This document shows positions 12,501 through 24,400 of a stretch of DNA of 64,000 nt, piece after piece. The stretch is from assembly GCF_001640805.2 (NCBI RefSeq), contig NC_066847.1:24233504-24297503 (forward strand), in the 5' to 3' direction. A program made the position numbers and the translations under genes. The stretch is from Lates calcarifer (Eukaryota; Chordata; Actinopteri; Centropomidae). Numbering within the stretch: the stretch's first letter is position 1; every line of letters starts with the position of its first letter. The notes under the pieces are model-generated. The model made no database searches, was not told where the DNA came from, and saw only the letters and a program-made list of their open reading frames with translations.

Positions 12501-15495
12501 GACACTGAACTATAAATCAAAACCTATGACTCCCAGGACTCCCATTAACCTCTTGCATAGACCATAAATCTGGTTTTAGACTTTTCAGAGCCTCACTTAA
12601 TACTATGAGGAGTGTGATGAATAGAAAAAAAGCCAAACACTCTGTAGTTTTAGGATCTAAAATGTGAAGATTTTCTGCTTTATATCATTGTAAATCGAAT
12701 ATCTCTGGCTTTGGACAAAAAGATTATTGACCAGTTAAGGAAAAATGAAAATAATCATTAGCTGCAGCCCTAATACAGAAGAAGATATTCAAAGATTCAA
12801 ATGATACTGCAATTGTTTCTCTGCACACTTCACTCTCAATCTGTTTCCTCAAGTCTTTATAAATGTAGCTATAAATTTACACTTGACTAAATTTTAAAAA
12901 TGTTTTTTTTTCTGTTAACACTTACAAAGACCTGAAGGAGGAAATATATACTCACTGACAAACGTCACAGTGCCCAAAAATAGAGCTGTAAGTGTTTCCA
13001 GCAGAGAGGAAAATAAATGGGGCGGTGTCCATGTGATCATTACACTGTAAGTGTGTAAATGTGTGTGCATTCCCTCGGGTCATGTTTTTATTCCATTACA
13101 GCACCAACACAGCCAAGTCTGCACAATAACCTCAACAGCACGATAAGAACTTGGAGAGGATGGGGCTCTTGCTACTTGAGCCTTCATTTGAAACTGGGCT
13201 TCCAGCTGAAACCGAAAGGTCCAAATGAGGGGCTCGCCCTCCGCCATCTGTCTGATTTTATTTTTCCATTTTTCTGGCTCATGCTTGAGACAAAGTGAGA
13301 GCATGCACGCCACACGCAGACACAACGAAATCTCTTTCGTTGTGACTCCCACTCTCCGCTTCATTATGAGCTTGCTGTTACTGTAGTTGTGATGCAGATG
13401 TATGAATGGCAGCGTATCACCAAAGACCAGCTGTTCAGCTCCCCAATGAAAATCTCATTCACTTCCCTTTGTGACATTCAAAAGCCATTTGCTTATTTCA
13501 AAACTGCACTCAAACCCATTCATTTACACATTTCACAAATGAGGTGATTCATTTCCTCACAAGTGTTACAGTTTGTTGTGTTGACAGTGAAACCAGCAAC
13601 CCGTGGATTTCATCTACCACGCACATTCACAATGAATACACACACAACGCAGCACCATCCCCCCTTCATACACACACACTCTATAACATCAGGTGTAATT
13701 GCTATATCTGTCTTGTTGGGTCTTTTTCACTTAATGGTCCTTAACAATATTTAATGAGGTCTGAAGTCATTGGACTTTCTGCCATATGCTCCGGATGGAT
13801 TTTTTTTTTTTTTTTTTTTTGTCGGTGAGAAAAAGTACTCAAGGAAAAACGAAACTTCCTCTCATTAAGCCTGTGGGAGAAAGCATAGAAGGTTTTTGAT
13901 AGAAGTTGGAAAGTGAACAGACTGGGGGCAAAGATGTAGAAAAGAAGAAAAAGGCTCTGATTGCAGAATGAAGGGTTTCACTCCTGTGGAGGTATCTGGA
14001 TATCACAGCAGCACAAAAGGTCTTTACAAATCCAGCCTCAAGGGCAACTTTTTGTAAAAATTTGGATCTATATCTAAAAGAGTTCAAATATCATCTTAAC
14101 TTAACAATGAACAGTGACTACACTGAAAGTCTTTTCTTACATAAGTAATTTAACAAAGACATTTGAAATGTGCGTAGGTACAATGACTCTGTGACATTGA
14201 TCTTTGAACCTCCTGTCAAACAGTTACTACCTCGTTGCAGGCACACAACTTCTCACAAGTAGAGATGTGAAATATGTGTTTACGTAACACAGCAGTCGGA
14301 TCTGATGAAATTGTTTGCTGAAATGCCATATTTTAGACAAGCTTGAAGGCACTAATGTTGTGAGTTAATCAAGTAAAAAGTGTACAGCTGAATTCTGAGA
14401 ACAGACAGGGAATGGACAGAGTAGTAGTGCTCAGGAGCTTATTTGCAAAAAATCAAATAACCAGAGGCAAATGCAGTAGTGCTTACATCACATAGTTTGT
14501 TTAGGAAGACACATGAAATGTGACAACTCCACAATACCCTGAATTTTAAAGGACAAAAACCTCCCATATACGAGGGGGGGGGAATTAGGAAGCCATTAAT
14601 TAAAAATTTACACATAATATTGAGGAGATTGGGGATTATTAAATGGCCACTTACTGTGTTCAACAGCCATAGTAACAAGAGCTAGATGTGCAAAAAATCT
14701 TATATTCCACAGAGCACTTTCAAGGCAACTTTTCCTAATGCCAAAAAGATGTTTGCACAAAGAAACTTTTCTCACAAAAAAAGTGGAAAAAGTGAAAAGT
14801 ACGATACCTATCTTCATGATCAGCAGAGTTTTGACCACAGAGCTGTGTGTTACATGTTCCTTTATTTCCATAAATGGCAACAAAAACCACCATACTCACT
14901 AAAAACCACAACCACAGAAAATATGAGCAGATGGTAGTTTTTACAGTGTGCTGTTGACTCATACACAGTGTCACGGATTCAACAGAAGTCAGTGAAGCAA
15001 CATAACAGTCTAACAGACTTCATATTTTGGGGTCATTTGTGGTCACCTTGTTAAATATTTCTGAAATTCCTAATTGAAGCGTGAAACTGAAGTGTTTCTC
15101 CTCTGCAGGAGAGCTCTGTTTTATGATGACCACCAGGAGAAAACTAGGACAAAACAAAACAAGCACAGCGATGAAAAAAAACAATGATTACACCTGGAGG
15201 GGAAAGGGAGTTTTTTTTTTTTGTTGTTGTTTTGTTTTCTTCAAACAAAGCTGACAGGAAAAACAGATGAGCCTGAGCTCTCAGTCTCCGCTTTTGTTTT
15301 GGCTGTGTAAACATCCACAGAGGAGAGGAATGAATGATTCAATCTATTATCTTCGCCACAACAATCACTACTGCAACGCCACAGTTGTTGTTATTATCAT
15401 CACCATCATCCGCTCTGAGTCAGACTCCACAAACAGTAGCGGAGGAGATGATAGCTTCTCTAATGACATAAACAGTCAGCTGGTAGACACATAGG

Positions 15496-15539
<44 letters not shown>

Positions 15540-15670
15540 CAACCACATATTGACTGTGGCATCGGTCTAGACTACACTGCTGACTGAACCGTGATGACAC
15601 ACATCGATACACTCAAGTAGGTACATGCTCGTAGGAACGCGCACACACTCTGCATCACACCGCTGACAGC

Positions 15671-15733
<63 letters not shown>

Positions 15734-18700
15734 AGGCCCATCCAGATGTCAGGTGACGACAGGTACAGCTTGTTAAGGGCTCAGCAGGGGAGGTTTCAGG
15801 ACACTGACTCATTTCCTGTCTGCTGTGTTTTAACAGACGTTCTTCCTCATTGTAGTCTGACTTTTCATTATTAATTTCTTCTGCTTCCACGTTAAAGTCT
15901 ATTTGGACTTGTCTTGATGTTTAAATAAATAACACTTGTTTGATGCTGTGTACCTGCACTGAAATACATCTGGTGTAATATTTCCTTTAGTACTCCCAGT
16001 TTCAACGTGGATTGTTTTCACCCAGCATTTCCCATCACATCTATCCATTCTGCCCCAAACCATCTCCGTTATTTCATTATATGGTCCTGATATTGATGTT
16101 AATTGACATAGCTTAGCAACTGTATCTGGACACAGCAGGCCTGCCAAGCTTTGGATTTCTCTACATGTTGAACATTTTGTTTAACATTTAATACAAATTC
16201 CTGAAATATGCTATTATTTACTGGCTTCCTTCCACAGTCCAAAGACATGCAAGTTGGGTTAATTGATGACTCTAAATTGCCTGTATGTGTGATTTTGAGT
16301 GTGAATGGTTGTTTGTCTATATATGTATGACCTGTGATGGACTGGTGATCTGTCCAGGGCTAAGCCCCCGCCTCTCGTTCAGTCTCAGCCGGGATAGGCT
16401 CCAGCTCCGCCTGCAACCCTTACAGATAAGCGGTATAGATAATGGATGGATGGATACTATTATTTACATGGACAATATAAACAGTTATTGACTACACTAC
16501 CCATCAGGCTTTTGGAACAATTAAGCCACTTCCCTCAAAAGGAACAAGCGATGTTAAGTCGCTCTACATACAGTAGTTATCTACAGCATTGTTGGCTACT
16601 GTGAAAAAAATAGCATATTTGGCTATGTGGCTAAGTGAACTTCCAAATATCAAAAGGTGAAAACATCATTTTGGTCAGTTGATACATTACACATTATGAG
16701 ACTGGGTGTGCGCTATTTATCCACTGTATTTTTAACTTTAATTTTAATTTTCAAATAAAATGTTCAAAAGTTTTTATGTATTCTATACTCTGAGGTCAGT
16801 GAAAGTAAATGTTGCATTGAACTACACAATTCTCTATAGAAATGATTCTCATCTCTTTTTATCTTAACCAAATGCCTCTTTATGCTAAGAAAAAGAATAA
16901 AATTAACACCCCCTTCATGTGATTGATATTTCAATCATCGCTGCATAAAACAGTGAGACAAAAATGGAAACAAAAGGAGAAAAACAAAACAGAGCAACAG
17001 AGACAGAAAAACACTAACAGCTGTGAACATTAAGAGGAGTTATCCATGTGCGACCGCCTGTTGCAGCCAGGACTGACACCTGTAAAGTCTGCTCATTGTT
17101 GTAGACCACTGGCAGATAAGGGGTCATGTCTCCTGACAGGCTCTGTACAGGGGGGCACGACATGACACATAAAAGGCGTGGGAAGGCCTGAGCTGGTATC
17201 ATGTTGGAATTTGGCAGTGTAAACTTTCAATCAAACCAGCAAAAATGCCAGTAGGAGAGGTAAGTTTGTACGTTTTGGGCCAGCACTCGTGTTAACTTGA
17301 ACCAAATTACCACCTTCAAAGGTGAGGAGAAAGGCTTCTTATAGTTGGAAGAACTCTGTGCCTTTTGTACATATTTGTCTCCACAAAATGAATCATAAAA
17401 ATAGGATGGTCTCTGATTAAAGACATTCACAGTGTAGTTACCAGTGATGGAAGAAGTTGTTTAAAGAAAATAAGTAGAAATACAGAAATTCCAAACATGT
17501 CTACTTACTCACCTGGCCATTAGGCCTTTCATACTGAGGACATATTGACATGTCACAGCAGCAATAGCACAGATGGAAATAATGATGGCTGAATTCCATT
17601 TACTGCAGGTGCTCTAAGTTCAGTATTGTGCACGCTGGCTCACTGTCACTCTCACTCTCACGCTCACTGGGACTCTTGAGGAGAGCAGAGCCATTGATGA
17701 TGTTATGCTGGTTGCTGTCCAGGTTGTCCTTGTTAGCTCACCTAACAATCTTTAGTGTGAATGTCATGCAGCTCTGTACAAGCTGTATAGGGTTTAAATT
17801 GGCTATATTCTGTACTCAACTACAAATTTGTAACTACAGTATTTATTATTTTCCATCGATATATAATTGAGGGCGTTATTTGCAGATAACCAATCTTTCA
17901 CTGGACCACAGTAATGGTGCTGGTTGCCGTTGCCAGGAGCTTCGTGACACAGCTGCAGAGCCTTGATTGATCCCCATAGGGAAATCCACTTTTGGCTTGT
18001 CAGACTGCATGCTGAGCCACTGAACAGAAGCAGCAAAGAGTCAGCGTCTCTTTCACTGGCTCTTTAACCAAGCGAATGCTCTCTGACACGGGGGGCTTGA
18101 ACCCTAGCGGCCTGGCCGGAGAGCAGTTTTCTAACCATTAGGTAAACCTGCTGTCCTCAAACAGCCTGCATCAGGTGGGAGTGAGCAGTCACCGTCTGCT
18201 TTAGCTGACTCTGTCCTCCATCTTCCTAATGAGTTTCAGGATGGCTTGTCAGTGCTACAGTAAAGTACACAGACTGCGAACAAGCGTGTGCAAGCTCTCT
18301 CGCAGACACACTTACAGAAAATGCTGAAAAATACAGTACAATATGCGCACACAGACACACACTCCTCTCCTCCATGAAACATGTATCATCACCTAACACT
18401 TGGATCAAATGTTTTCCCCTGGTCTCTTTCCTCATGTAGCACAGTCTGCTTCTCTCATTCTCTCACATCTTAAAAGGCGGCTTACTTACTCTCACGAATA
18501 AAAAAGGAAGTTTTAGGATTTACATCTCACTGCGTTTGTCTTTTATTTGAAACAAAAATTTACATGCTTGGTTTTACGTGTTAAGCACCTTTCACACCCT
18601 CAGAGGTTCATGAAACCCTCTGAAAATGTCACGTTGTATTCTTCCTCTGTGTTTCACTGCTTTTTTTCCCCCAAATGCAAATGATCTCAGTAAGAGTGCA

Positions 18701-19464
18701 GTTATGGTGAACTACTGCGTTACCCTTAAGTCAACCCATGCTGTCATCTGTATATCAGCCTCTTAGCTTCCCTCGTTAGCTCTGCTTCTGTCCCAGTCTC
18801 TTCCTACTGTATCTCTCTCCCTCTCAGCACTTTTTCCCATTAAATTCACATTTCAGCTCCACCCCCCATCCCCACCCCACCCCTTCCCTCTCTCTTTCCC
18901 TCTCTCTCCCTCTCTCACTCTCTCTTTCTCCGTGCTTGCTCCATTCCTTCTCTTCTTATTTCTTATCTCAGTAAGTTTTCAGCTGGGACCTGCTTTCCCC
19001 TCTGCAGTATAGCCCCCTGTACCCCCCTGGGAAGGCTCATCACCATGTTTGCATGTGTGTGTGTGTGTGTGTGTGTGTATGAGAGAGAGAATGAGAGAGA
19101 GTGTGTATGTGTGAGAGAGAGAGAGAGCGTGACAAAGAGAAAGTGAGAGACACTTTGTTCTTACTATCTTGGGTCCAAGAGTCCTCATAGGAACACGTAA
19201 AAAAAAAAAAAAAACTCAGAAGTGGGCACATTTTCCAGTGCGTGAATATATGTGTGTGTGTGTGTGTTGTTTGTGCCTGCATACGTATGCGTGTGTGCAC
19301 ATGTGTGTGTGTGTGTAAAGGGGGTAAAATGATGCTCAGCTTTCAGAGTGGAATCTGCCTGCCATCAGCCTAATTTTCACTTTCAAATTTGGCTAAAAAC
19401 AACTCCAAGACTGACTTGGCTGCACAGTGCACTTGTGTGAGTTAAAAGTAAGTGTGTATTGCAA

Positions 19465-19504
<40 letters not shown>

Positions 19505-21217
19505 CTGTGTGTGCGTGTGTGTTTACGTGTGTGCTTAAGTGTGTGTGTGTGTGTGAAGGACGCTAGAGGAAAGGGCTGGTTTGAATGGCCTTGCTAAGAG
19601 GAGTGCACGAGGAGGTAAAGGAAGACAATATTAGTTTGATCGTGCATGTTCCTCCCATGGCACCTCTGGTTGCATAATAACTGTTTCCTTAGAAATCCAA
19701 ACTGTTCTTTTCTGAAAGAAAAAAAAAAAAAAAACACCGGTCGGCCTCCTTTCGTTTCCCAACTATGGCATAAAGCGAGCATGTCCTGACAGCAAATTTG
19801 CACTGCATACACCCTCTAAATACAGTGTATTCCCCTTTATTCCTGTGAATCAAATAAATTTGCTGAGATGCCAGAAAAAAGTTTCACTTCTTTTTAATTT
19901 GGTTCCCTGGGAGAGAGACTGTACGACGACAACCAACTGTGACTCTGTTAACAAATAAGTAAGAAAAATACCACCTTTCCTTTCTTAGCTCTTAGTATTA
20001 ACTAGTAGCTCCTTTCTCTAATGGAAAATAAATCACATCCTACAGCAGAGGTTTTCATTGCCAGGCTTCAACAATCAGAGGCATGCTGGTTTTTGTTCTG
20101 TTCATCTCATCAAGGAGTGACTTATACCTGGGACGCTAAGTGAATGCAATCAACTGGCAGGTAGAGTAGAAAACTTGCACTACTTTGTGTTCCTGGGCAC
20201 CAGAGTTGAAAGAGAGCCACTGACCTACTGGAGGATATGCAGAAAAAAAAACAACCCAACATCAATGAAGAACATAGGCAGCCATGTAGGGTGAGAACTC
20301 TCAACACTACATAACATGTTTCCTTCCCTGATGGATGAGATTTCCATGAGTAGTGTGGCAGAGCTTCCTTAGGGATCTCTCAGAAAGGTTACATTAGGCC
20401 TCCAGTGTGCTCCAAACACAGAGTGTGCTTAGCTGAACTAAGATCTAAAACTTAACTCTTATCTCCCCAGATATGCAGCACAATCCTTCATCAACGTAAG
20501 CACTAACACTCACATGGGGGCTTCCTGAAATGAGACCTTATCTTGTGGAATTTCACTACATGAATAAGGGCATGTATGTGGAATGAAAAAAAAAGTTTGG
20601 GAATCCCTGACCCATGCACTCTCCACTGTTTCTGTCATCCTCTCACATACAGTCTATTCAGGTTTCGTACCTTCGAGAGTCACCTCTTTCCCGGCCCGTT
20701 TCAGCGCCTGCACAGCCTCGTCGTGGGTCGCGTCTCGCAGGTTCATGCCGTTTACGGACAGGATGGCGTCCCCGACGTACAGAGCCTGGGTCTGGTCCGC
20801 GGCGAGCCCCTTGAATATCTTACTGATGAGGATGGGCATTTTGTTCTCCTTCCCTCCCTTGATGCTGATCCCGAGCCCCCCGATCTCCTGCTTGGTCACC
20901 TTGACGCACCGCTTTCTGTTGGCGATCGCCTCGGGCACTCGCTCCGGGAGGTCCGTGAACGCGGTGCGCACAGTTTTGGGGCCGTTGTTGGAGTTAGCGT
21001 TGTTGTTATCAAGGTAAGATCCGTTGCTGACGCCGTTGGAGTTGACATTGTCGCTCACGTTGTCGTTGCCGCCGCTCTCCTCGCAGCTTAACGTGAGCGC
21101 TTCCTCGTTCAAGTTGACCAAAACTTTGTGCCACCGCTCCCGCACCAAAACCTCCACAAATCCACTTTTTTGCACTCCGGAGGCTCCCGAAACTCCCGTC
21201 GATATTACCACCGCCAT
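74..21217 (-). CDS. sntb1: sntb1, beta-1-syntrophin (coding exons 1-5; 3' part outside the window)
   Basis: Adaptor of the dystrophin glycoprotein complex: the PDZ domain binds channels, receptors and kinases, while PH2 and the C-terminal unique domain bind dystrophin, utrophin or dystrobrevin under the plasma membrane (family knowledge). Five exons with GT/AG borders and matching phases: 20671-21217, 9519-9765, 2567-2684, 2316-2405 and 74-210, giving about 379 residues against roughly 538 in human SNTB1. The start is followed by the split PH1 beginning ([16 protein letters not shown]), then a [10 protein letters not shown] linker, a PDZ domain with GLGISIKGG and GDAILSVNG, the SNTB1-type [20 protein letters not shown], and PH blocks such as [14 protein letters not shown] and [11 protein letters not shown]. 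These blocks fit beta-1 better than beta-2. The alanine/glycine-rich N-terminal insert of mammals is replaced by an Asn/Ser/Gly-rich stretch. The remaining PH2 and SU exons lie beyond position 1. Confidence 0.95.
211..2315 (-). other. sntb1 intron 4
   Basis: Intron of 2.1 kb. It holds short CA/GT tracts near 1274-1290, 1443-1459 and 2207-2222 and the perfect hairpin at 1955-2000. The open frames here come from low-complexity sequence. No exon is recognised inside. Confidence 0.8.
1955..2000. repeat. Perfect 20-bp inverted repeat with 6-nt loop
   Basis: The arm AGGCTGGTTATAGGTGAAGA at 1955-1974 is exactly complementary to 1981-2000, separated by ACCAAA. Pairing stops abruptly at both outer ends. 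It lies within sntb1 intron 4. The stem is too short for a typical pre-miRNA, and no transposon ends are recognised around it. Confidence 0.9.
2316..2405 (-). CDS. sntb1: sntb1 exon 4: linker into PH2
   Basis: Exactly 30 codons with clean acceptor CACAG and donor GTAGGA. It encodes [20 protein letters not shown] then [10 protein letters not shown], matching the conserved [10 protein letters not shown] block of SNTB1. Confidence 0.92.
2567..2684 (-). CDS. sntb1: sntb1 exon 3: PH1 end
   Basis: This exon encodes [16 protein letters not shown] followed by [10 protein letters not shown]. It is the PH1 C-terminal helix region carrying the Trp typical of PH domains. The length is 118 bases, with phase 2 in and phase 0 out. 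Only 161 bases separate it from exon 4. Confidence 0.93.
4580..4940 (+). mobile_element. tRNA-derived SINE with ATGG tail
   Basis: The head reads like a Pol III tRNA promoter, with a box A-like GTGGTGCAGTGGTCAGCAC and a box B-like GGTTCGAGCCC. The body has the common fish-repeat blocks CTCTAAATTGGCC and GGGATAGGCCCCAGC, and it ends in about seven ATGG units. The 11-base target-site duplication ATGTCAAAGAG lies on both sides, at 4569-4579 and 4941-4951. The tail suggests mobilisation by an RTE-type LINE (inference). The family name is not certain. Confidence 0.85.
7790..7940. repeat. Dispersed teleost repeat fragment
   Basis: Blocks GGCTAGCTGTTTCCCCCTG, TTATGCTAAGCTAAGCTCAT and TCTTCTCATCTAACTCTCAG occur in this order in a repeat I recall as very common in percomorph fish. 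Ends and class are not defined here. Confidence 0.5.
9472..9502. repeat. (GT)n microsatellite next to sntb1 exon 2 donor
   Basis: About fifteen GT units on the plus strand. In the sense of the sntb1 transcript this is a CA repeat starting about 16 bases inside intron 2, directly after the exon 2 5' splice site. Confidence 0.95.
9519..9765 (-). CDS. sntb1: sntb1 exon 2: PDZ end and PH1 second half
   Basis: The acceptor CAG precedes TCAAATACATGCGG and the donor GTAGGT follows GAGAACAG. The exon encodes [14 protein letters not shown], a Ser/Pro-rich loop with [13 protein letters not shown], then [12 protein letters not shown] and DPENR, all in syntrophin order. The Ser/Pro loop is longer than I recall for human SNTB1 and is a likely unstructured insert inside the split PH1 domain. 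Confidence 0.94.
15496..15728. repeat. CT/CA microsatellite pair
   Basis: A CT tract running into CA at 15496-15532, and a longer near-pure CA tract of about 28 units at 15672-15728. The minus-strand open frame rich in Val/Cys across this area is an artefact of the repeat. Confidence 0.95.
16222..16456 (+). mobile_element. 5'-truncated SINE/LINE tail with target-site duplication
   Basis: It carries the same 3' body as the element at 4580-4940 (CTCTAAATTGCC, GATGGACTGGTGAT, GGGATAGGCTCCAGC, GCGGTATAGATAATGGATGG) but lacks the tRNA-like head. A perfect 11-base duplication CTATTATTTAC sits at 16211-16221 and 16457-16467. 5' truncation with flanking duplication is the signature of target-primed reverse transcription. 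Confidence 0.85.
17945..18155 (-). mobile_element. tRNA-derived SINE, minus strand
   Basis: Read on the minus strand it begins with CTAATGGTTAGA, followed by a box B-like GGGTTCAAGCCCC, and ends in GGATTTCCCTATGGGGATCA, a tail like that of many fish LINE/SINE 3' ends. No target-site duplication was identified, so it may be old. Confidence 0.55.
19055..19560. repeat. Cluster of GT microsatellites
   Basis: Four GT-rich tracts (19055-19078, about 19252-19268, 19466-19497, 19540-19555) with GA tracts between them and an A-run at 19199-19214. They produce spurious His/Thr- or Ser/Leu-rich open frames on the minus strand. Confidence 0.9.
20671..21217 (-). CDS. sntb1: sntb1 exon 1: PH1 N-terminal half and PDZ domain
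   Basis: This exon has 547 coding bases, 182 codons plus one base. The ATG at 21217 has a strong context (AAAG before, G after) and is followed directly by the family N-terminus. A low-complexity Asn/Ser stretch lies at residues about 47-80, and the PDZ domain at about 104-182. The donor GTACGA follows the codon for Glu182, and the split codon is completed as Val by exon 2. A 171-codon open frame on the plus strand here is only the antisense shadow of this exon. Confidence 0.95.
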
Positions 21218-21480
21218 CTTTGGAGCATTTCTTTAAAATGACCTGCGATATTTTTTTTTGTTTGTTTGTTTTAGTTCCCCGGCACGCTCCCACACGCGTT
21301 AACTTCCACCCCCGTTTCCCTCGCGCTCAGGCTGGACTTTGCCCCTCTCTCTCAGAAGTTTTCTGCGGGACTTGTCAAGCGTCCCGACCAACCAGCCCGA
21401 GCCCTTTGGGCACAAGCTGCCCTCCGCTCCGCCTGCCTGAGATCCTATCTGCTGGGTGGAGTTTGCTCCCCCCGCCGTCA
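20690..21480. promoter_or_regulatory. CpG-rich sntb1 exon 1 and proximal promoter
   Basis: This block is clearly richer in C, G and CpG dinucleotides than the flanks. It covers exon 1 and the sequence just upstream on the minus strand. I see no TATA box at a fixed distance from the ATG, which fits a CpG-type housekeeping promoter. The presumed 5'UTR contains a run of (TTTG) repeats on the plus strand near 21250-21273. Confidence 0.6.
21205..21228 (-). promoter_or_regulatory. Short upstream ORF overlapping the sntb1 start codon
   Basis: An ATG at 21228, 11 bases before the sntb1 ATG and in another frame, opens a seven-codon ORF (MLQRWRW) whose TAA lies at 21205-21207, just inside the sntb1 coding sequence. 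Its start context is moderate (G at -3, C at +4), weaker than that of the main ATG, so leaky scanning would be expected. Whether the transcript includes the uORF depends on the unmapped start site. Confidence 0.6.
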
Positions 21481-21499
21481 GCAGATCCCATCTCTAGAT

Positions 21500-24400
21500 C
21501 CTGCGTGCACAAAACGTCCTCATCATTTCCCCACAACATTTCAGACATGACAAGTGATGCACGAGGTAAATGTAACAAGTACCAACAACATCTTCACAAA
21601 AAATCCAGTATTTAACTAATTTCACTTGCACTGAGTTAATAACAGTTACCATGATATATACTGCGGTGGTAAAATGTGCTGATGTGTACACTTAGTGAAT
21701 AAAATTATACATTTTGTAGCGTGCGTCATTTGGCCACATGGATCTGAAGAAGTGACAGAAAACTGAATGCTTTCATTATGGCAGCTATTTAAAAAAAAAT
21801 CATTTTACGTGCATAGACTGACTCAAAATATCACCCGAACTGACTTTCCAGTCTTCAAATGTCCTCTGAGTCCCTCTCTGCCGCTGTATTTGGCCGCGTT
21901 CACGTTGCAGAAGTGAGATCGGTAACGCGCGTACAGGAATGCGCCTGTGCCGGTTTTGATGTTTCAAAAGAGAGAGAGAGAGAGAGAGAATTTGTTGGGA
22001 AGCTCTGACATGGAGAGACCCCCCCCCAAAAAGGCCCCGCTCTCTATCTCTATTATAGCTGTTCCAAAAGGACGAGCTCATGCCCTGTCAATCCTGCCGA
22101 CTCGTCAGAGTTCAATTAAGTGAATCCACACCGCGAGGGTGCAGACACTATTATCACTATAATGACTGAGGGTCGGGGGGTGGGGGGCGTCCCTCACAGG
22201 GATGACCCGGCTTCAAGCCCTAATGTGTGTGCGTGTGTGTGTGTGTGTGTGTGCGTGACTGACAGGGGGTTGAAGGAATACGGAGGTTTGATTCTCGAAC
22301 ATGGTGATATTAAGGAGAAAAAAACATTCACACTAAGCAGCTGTTGTCACTTGTGTGAGGGCTTTAAGTGCCGATAACTTTTTTTAAATAACAGCACTTA
22401 CCTCGGTGCATCCGCATTTTCACTTTGAAGCATGCTATCTTCGCTGAACGGCCGGCTGAGCTAAACCATTACCTCTCACCGATCTGTTAGAAATGTGGCT
22501 GCGACACCTACTGGTGACACTATGAATTGACACCTGGCATTACACTACAGCCAGTAAGAAAGTCCACTCTGACAAAACAAACAAAAACATACACAGGGGA
22601 TCATTTGTACCAACAGCAACAAAATAATGAACAAACTGCTAGAAAATAACTTCATACAGAGAGTTTTTAATTGCATCATTTGTATCAACATTTGCACTTA
22701 TGTTTCTGTATTAATGCTGACTGGTGTTTATTGTCTTATTAATGAAACAGAGATAAATGTCTTGGCCCCCAGGAAGTAAAGATTATTTGGTCCTATTCTA
22801 GAAACACAAAAGTAACCCATTTTGTATTTGGGCATTTGATAATGATAAGCCACTAACACAAACTGGCCATCTTTACTTCATCCACAAAAACATGTTGTTG
22901 TTGTTTTCATAATGAGATTGAGTGTTGTTGTTGATTCCCAGGTTAAGGTTTTTCACATAATATTCACTGACTCAAATGAACATGTAGAAATTAGATGAAG
23001 TGCACTTCCAGGCTTCTTATAAGTACATACAGTATAGTATACATTTCTCTTTTAGCTACTCCATAATCCTTTATTTTATTGTGTGAATGTGTGACTTGGC
23101 CACGTGCTGCTAATGTAAAGTAAAAACGACCTTTAAATTTTCTCTTGCATAATAGCCTCTGTCCTGTGCTCTATAAATTGCAGTTATTAATAAAATATTA
23201 CTATTTGTTTATTAGAATGAATTTAAATAAAAAGACAACAGTTGCTCTAGATTTTAACTTAATTCAAAGGAGATATGTGATTATAATGAGAAAGTACTAT
23301 TTCATATGTAGATATGTATATGATTTAAAATGTTTGCCAGTGTATGAGTCATAATTAATCCAATGTGTAATCATGGGAATACAGGAATGCTGTGCAATCT
23401 ATGAGCCAAGCTTCCTCACATGCCCGCCTGCTAAACCACACTGGATCATTACTACTGAACTGCACTGAAGAGGGGATTAGCTTATTTATTTTGAGAGAGA
23501 AACAGAAATAGTAAGAATAATTTGGTTTAATGAGGTGTAGGAGCTACAATTGATTTTTACTTTTATATGGAAATGAGCTATCAGATGTAATGCACCATTC
23601 TTTGTTGTGGTAATGACCTTCAGAACAAACAAATAAACAAACAAACAGAGAATGCAATCTTATTAAAGGTGATGGTATTTACAGGTTTTTAATGAAGCTT
23701 TTTAAAATCCTCAGTCAGCCAGCACATTGATTACACAACTTTTTTCATTGCAACAGGGAGCAGCTGCATAGACAGGTGTGGTTACACACAAACACGCAAT
23801 CACACGGGGAGTTTGTGTTGTTGGTGTGTCAGCAAGCTTTCTGGAGTAATTCGAGAGAAATGTATTGATCAAGAGCACTCCAATGCTGAGGCAAGTGGGG
23901 ATTCAAGCTTCCTCTTTACATGTTTTTACATAGAATATGAGATTGATTAACTAACAAATGTCATGATCGAGTTTCTGTCTGCATAAAGAAAAACAGACTG
24001 CTTACTCCCCTTAAATAATGTTCTCTTCTCACCTACCTTTCTTTCCATTTCCCATATTTCCTCCACCCATTTCTTTCCATGTTCCTTCTTTTCTTTTCTT
24101 TTCTTTTCTTTTCTTTTCTTATAGCTCTTCTTGATTCCTCCCACTCTTCATCAATGCTTCCATGCTTCAGGGTTCAAAGGTGTCCAGTGCTTTTTCTTGC
24201 AAACGGAAAAAAGCAAAGTTCTGTTGACCTTCAGTGTTTCTTATAAAAATGAACCATGTTCATCCTCCTAATTAAACAAAATGGGCACCCACTCGTACAT
24301 TACTCCATATCCCTACTAGTTGTCAAAAACACCACAGGGTACCTTTAATATTATTGCCATGAGGTTGCTTTAAAGTTTGCATTTTACCGGCGAAGAAAAC

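Larger units (their letters stand above)
9766..20670 (-). other. sntb1 intron 1
   Basis: A 10.9-kb first intron with no exon that I can support. It holds CT/CA tracts at 15496-15532 and 15672-15728, GT clusters at 19055-19560, a T20 run at 13801-13820, the truncated SINE at 16222-16456, a minus-strand SINE at about 17950-18150, a paired TAATTGGCATAT motif at 11246-11289, and a pyrimidine-rich stretch at 18780-18960. Open reading frames of 60-110 codons here are low-complexity or chance. Confidence 0.75.

Noticed and set aside
15567..15890. Minus-strand 107-codon frame with a Cys/Val repeat
   Set aside because: Caused by the long CA tract; flanks show no coding features.
20576..21091. Open frame of 171 codons on the plus strand
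   Set aside because: It lies antisense to sntb1 exon 1, whose PDZ coding sequence explains the base composition; no domain or splice support of its own.
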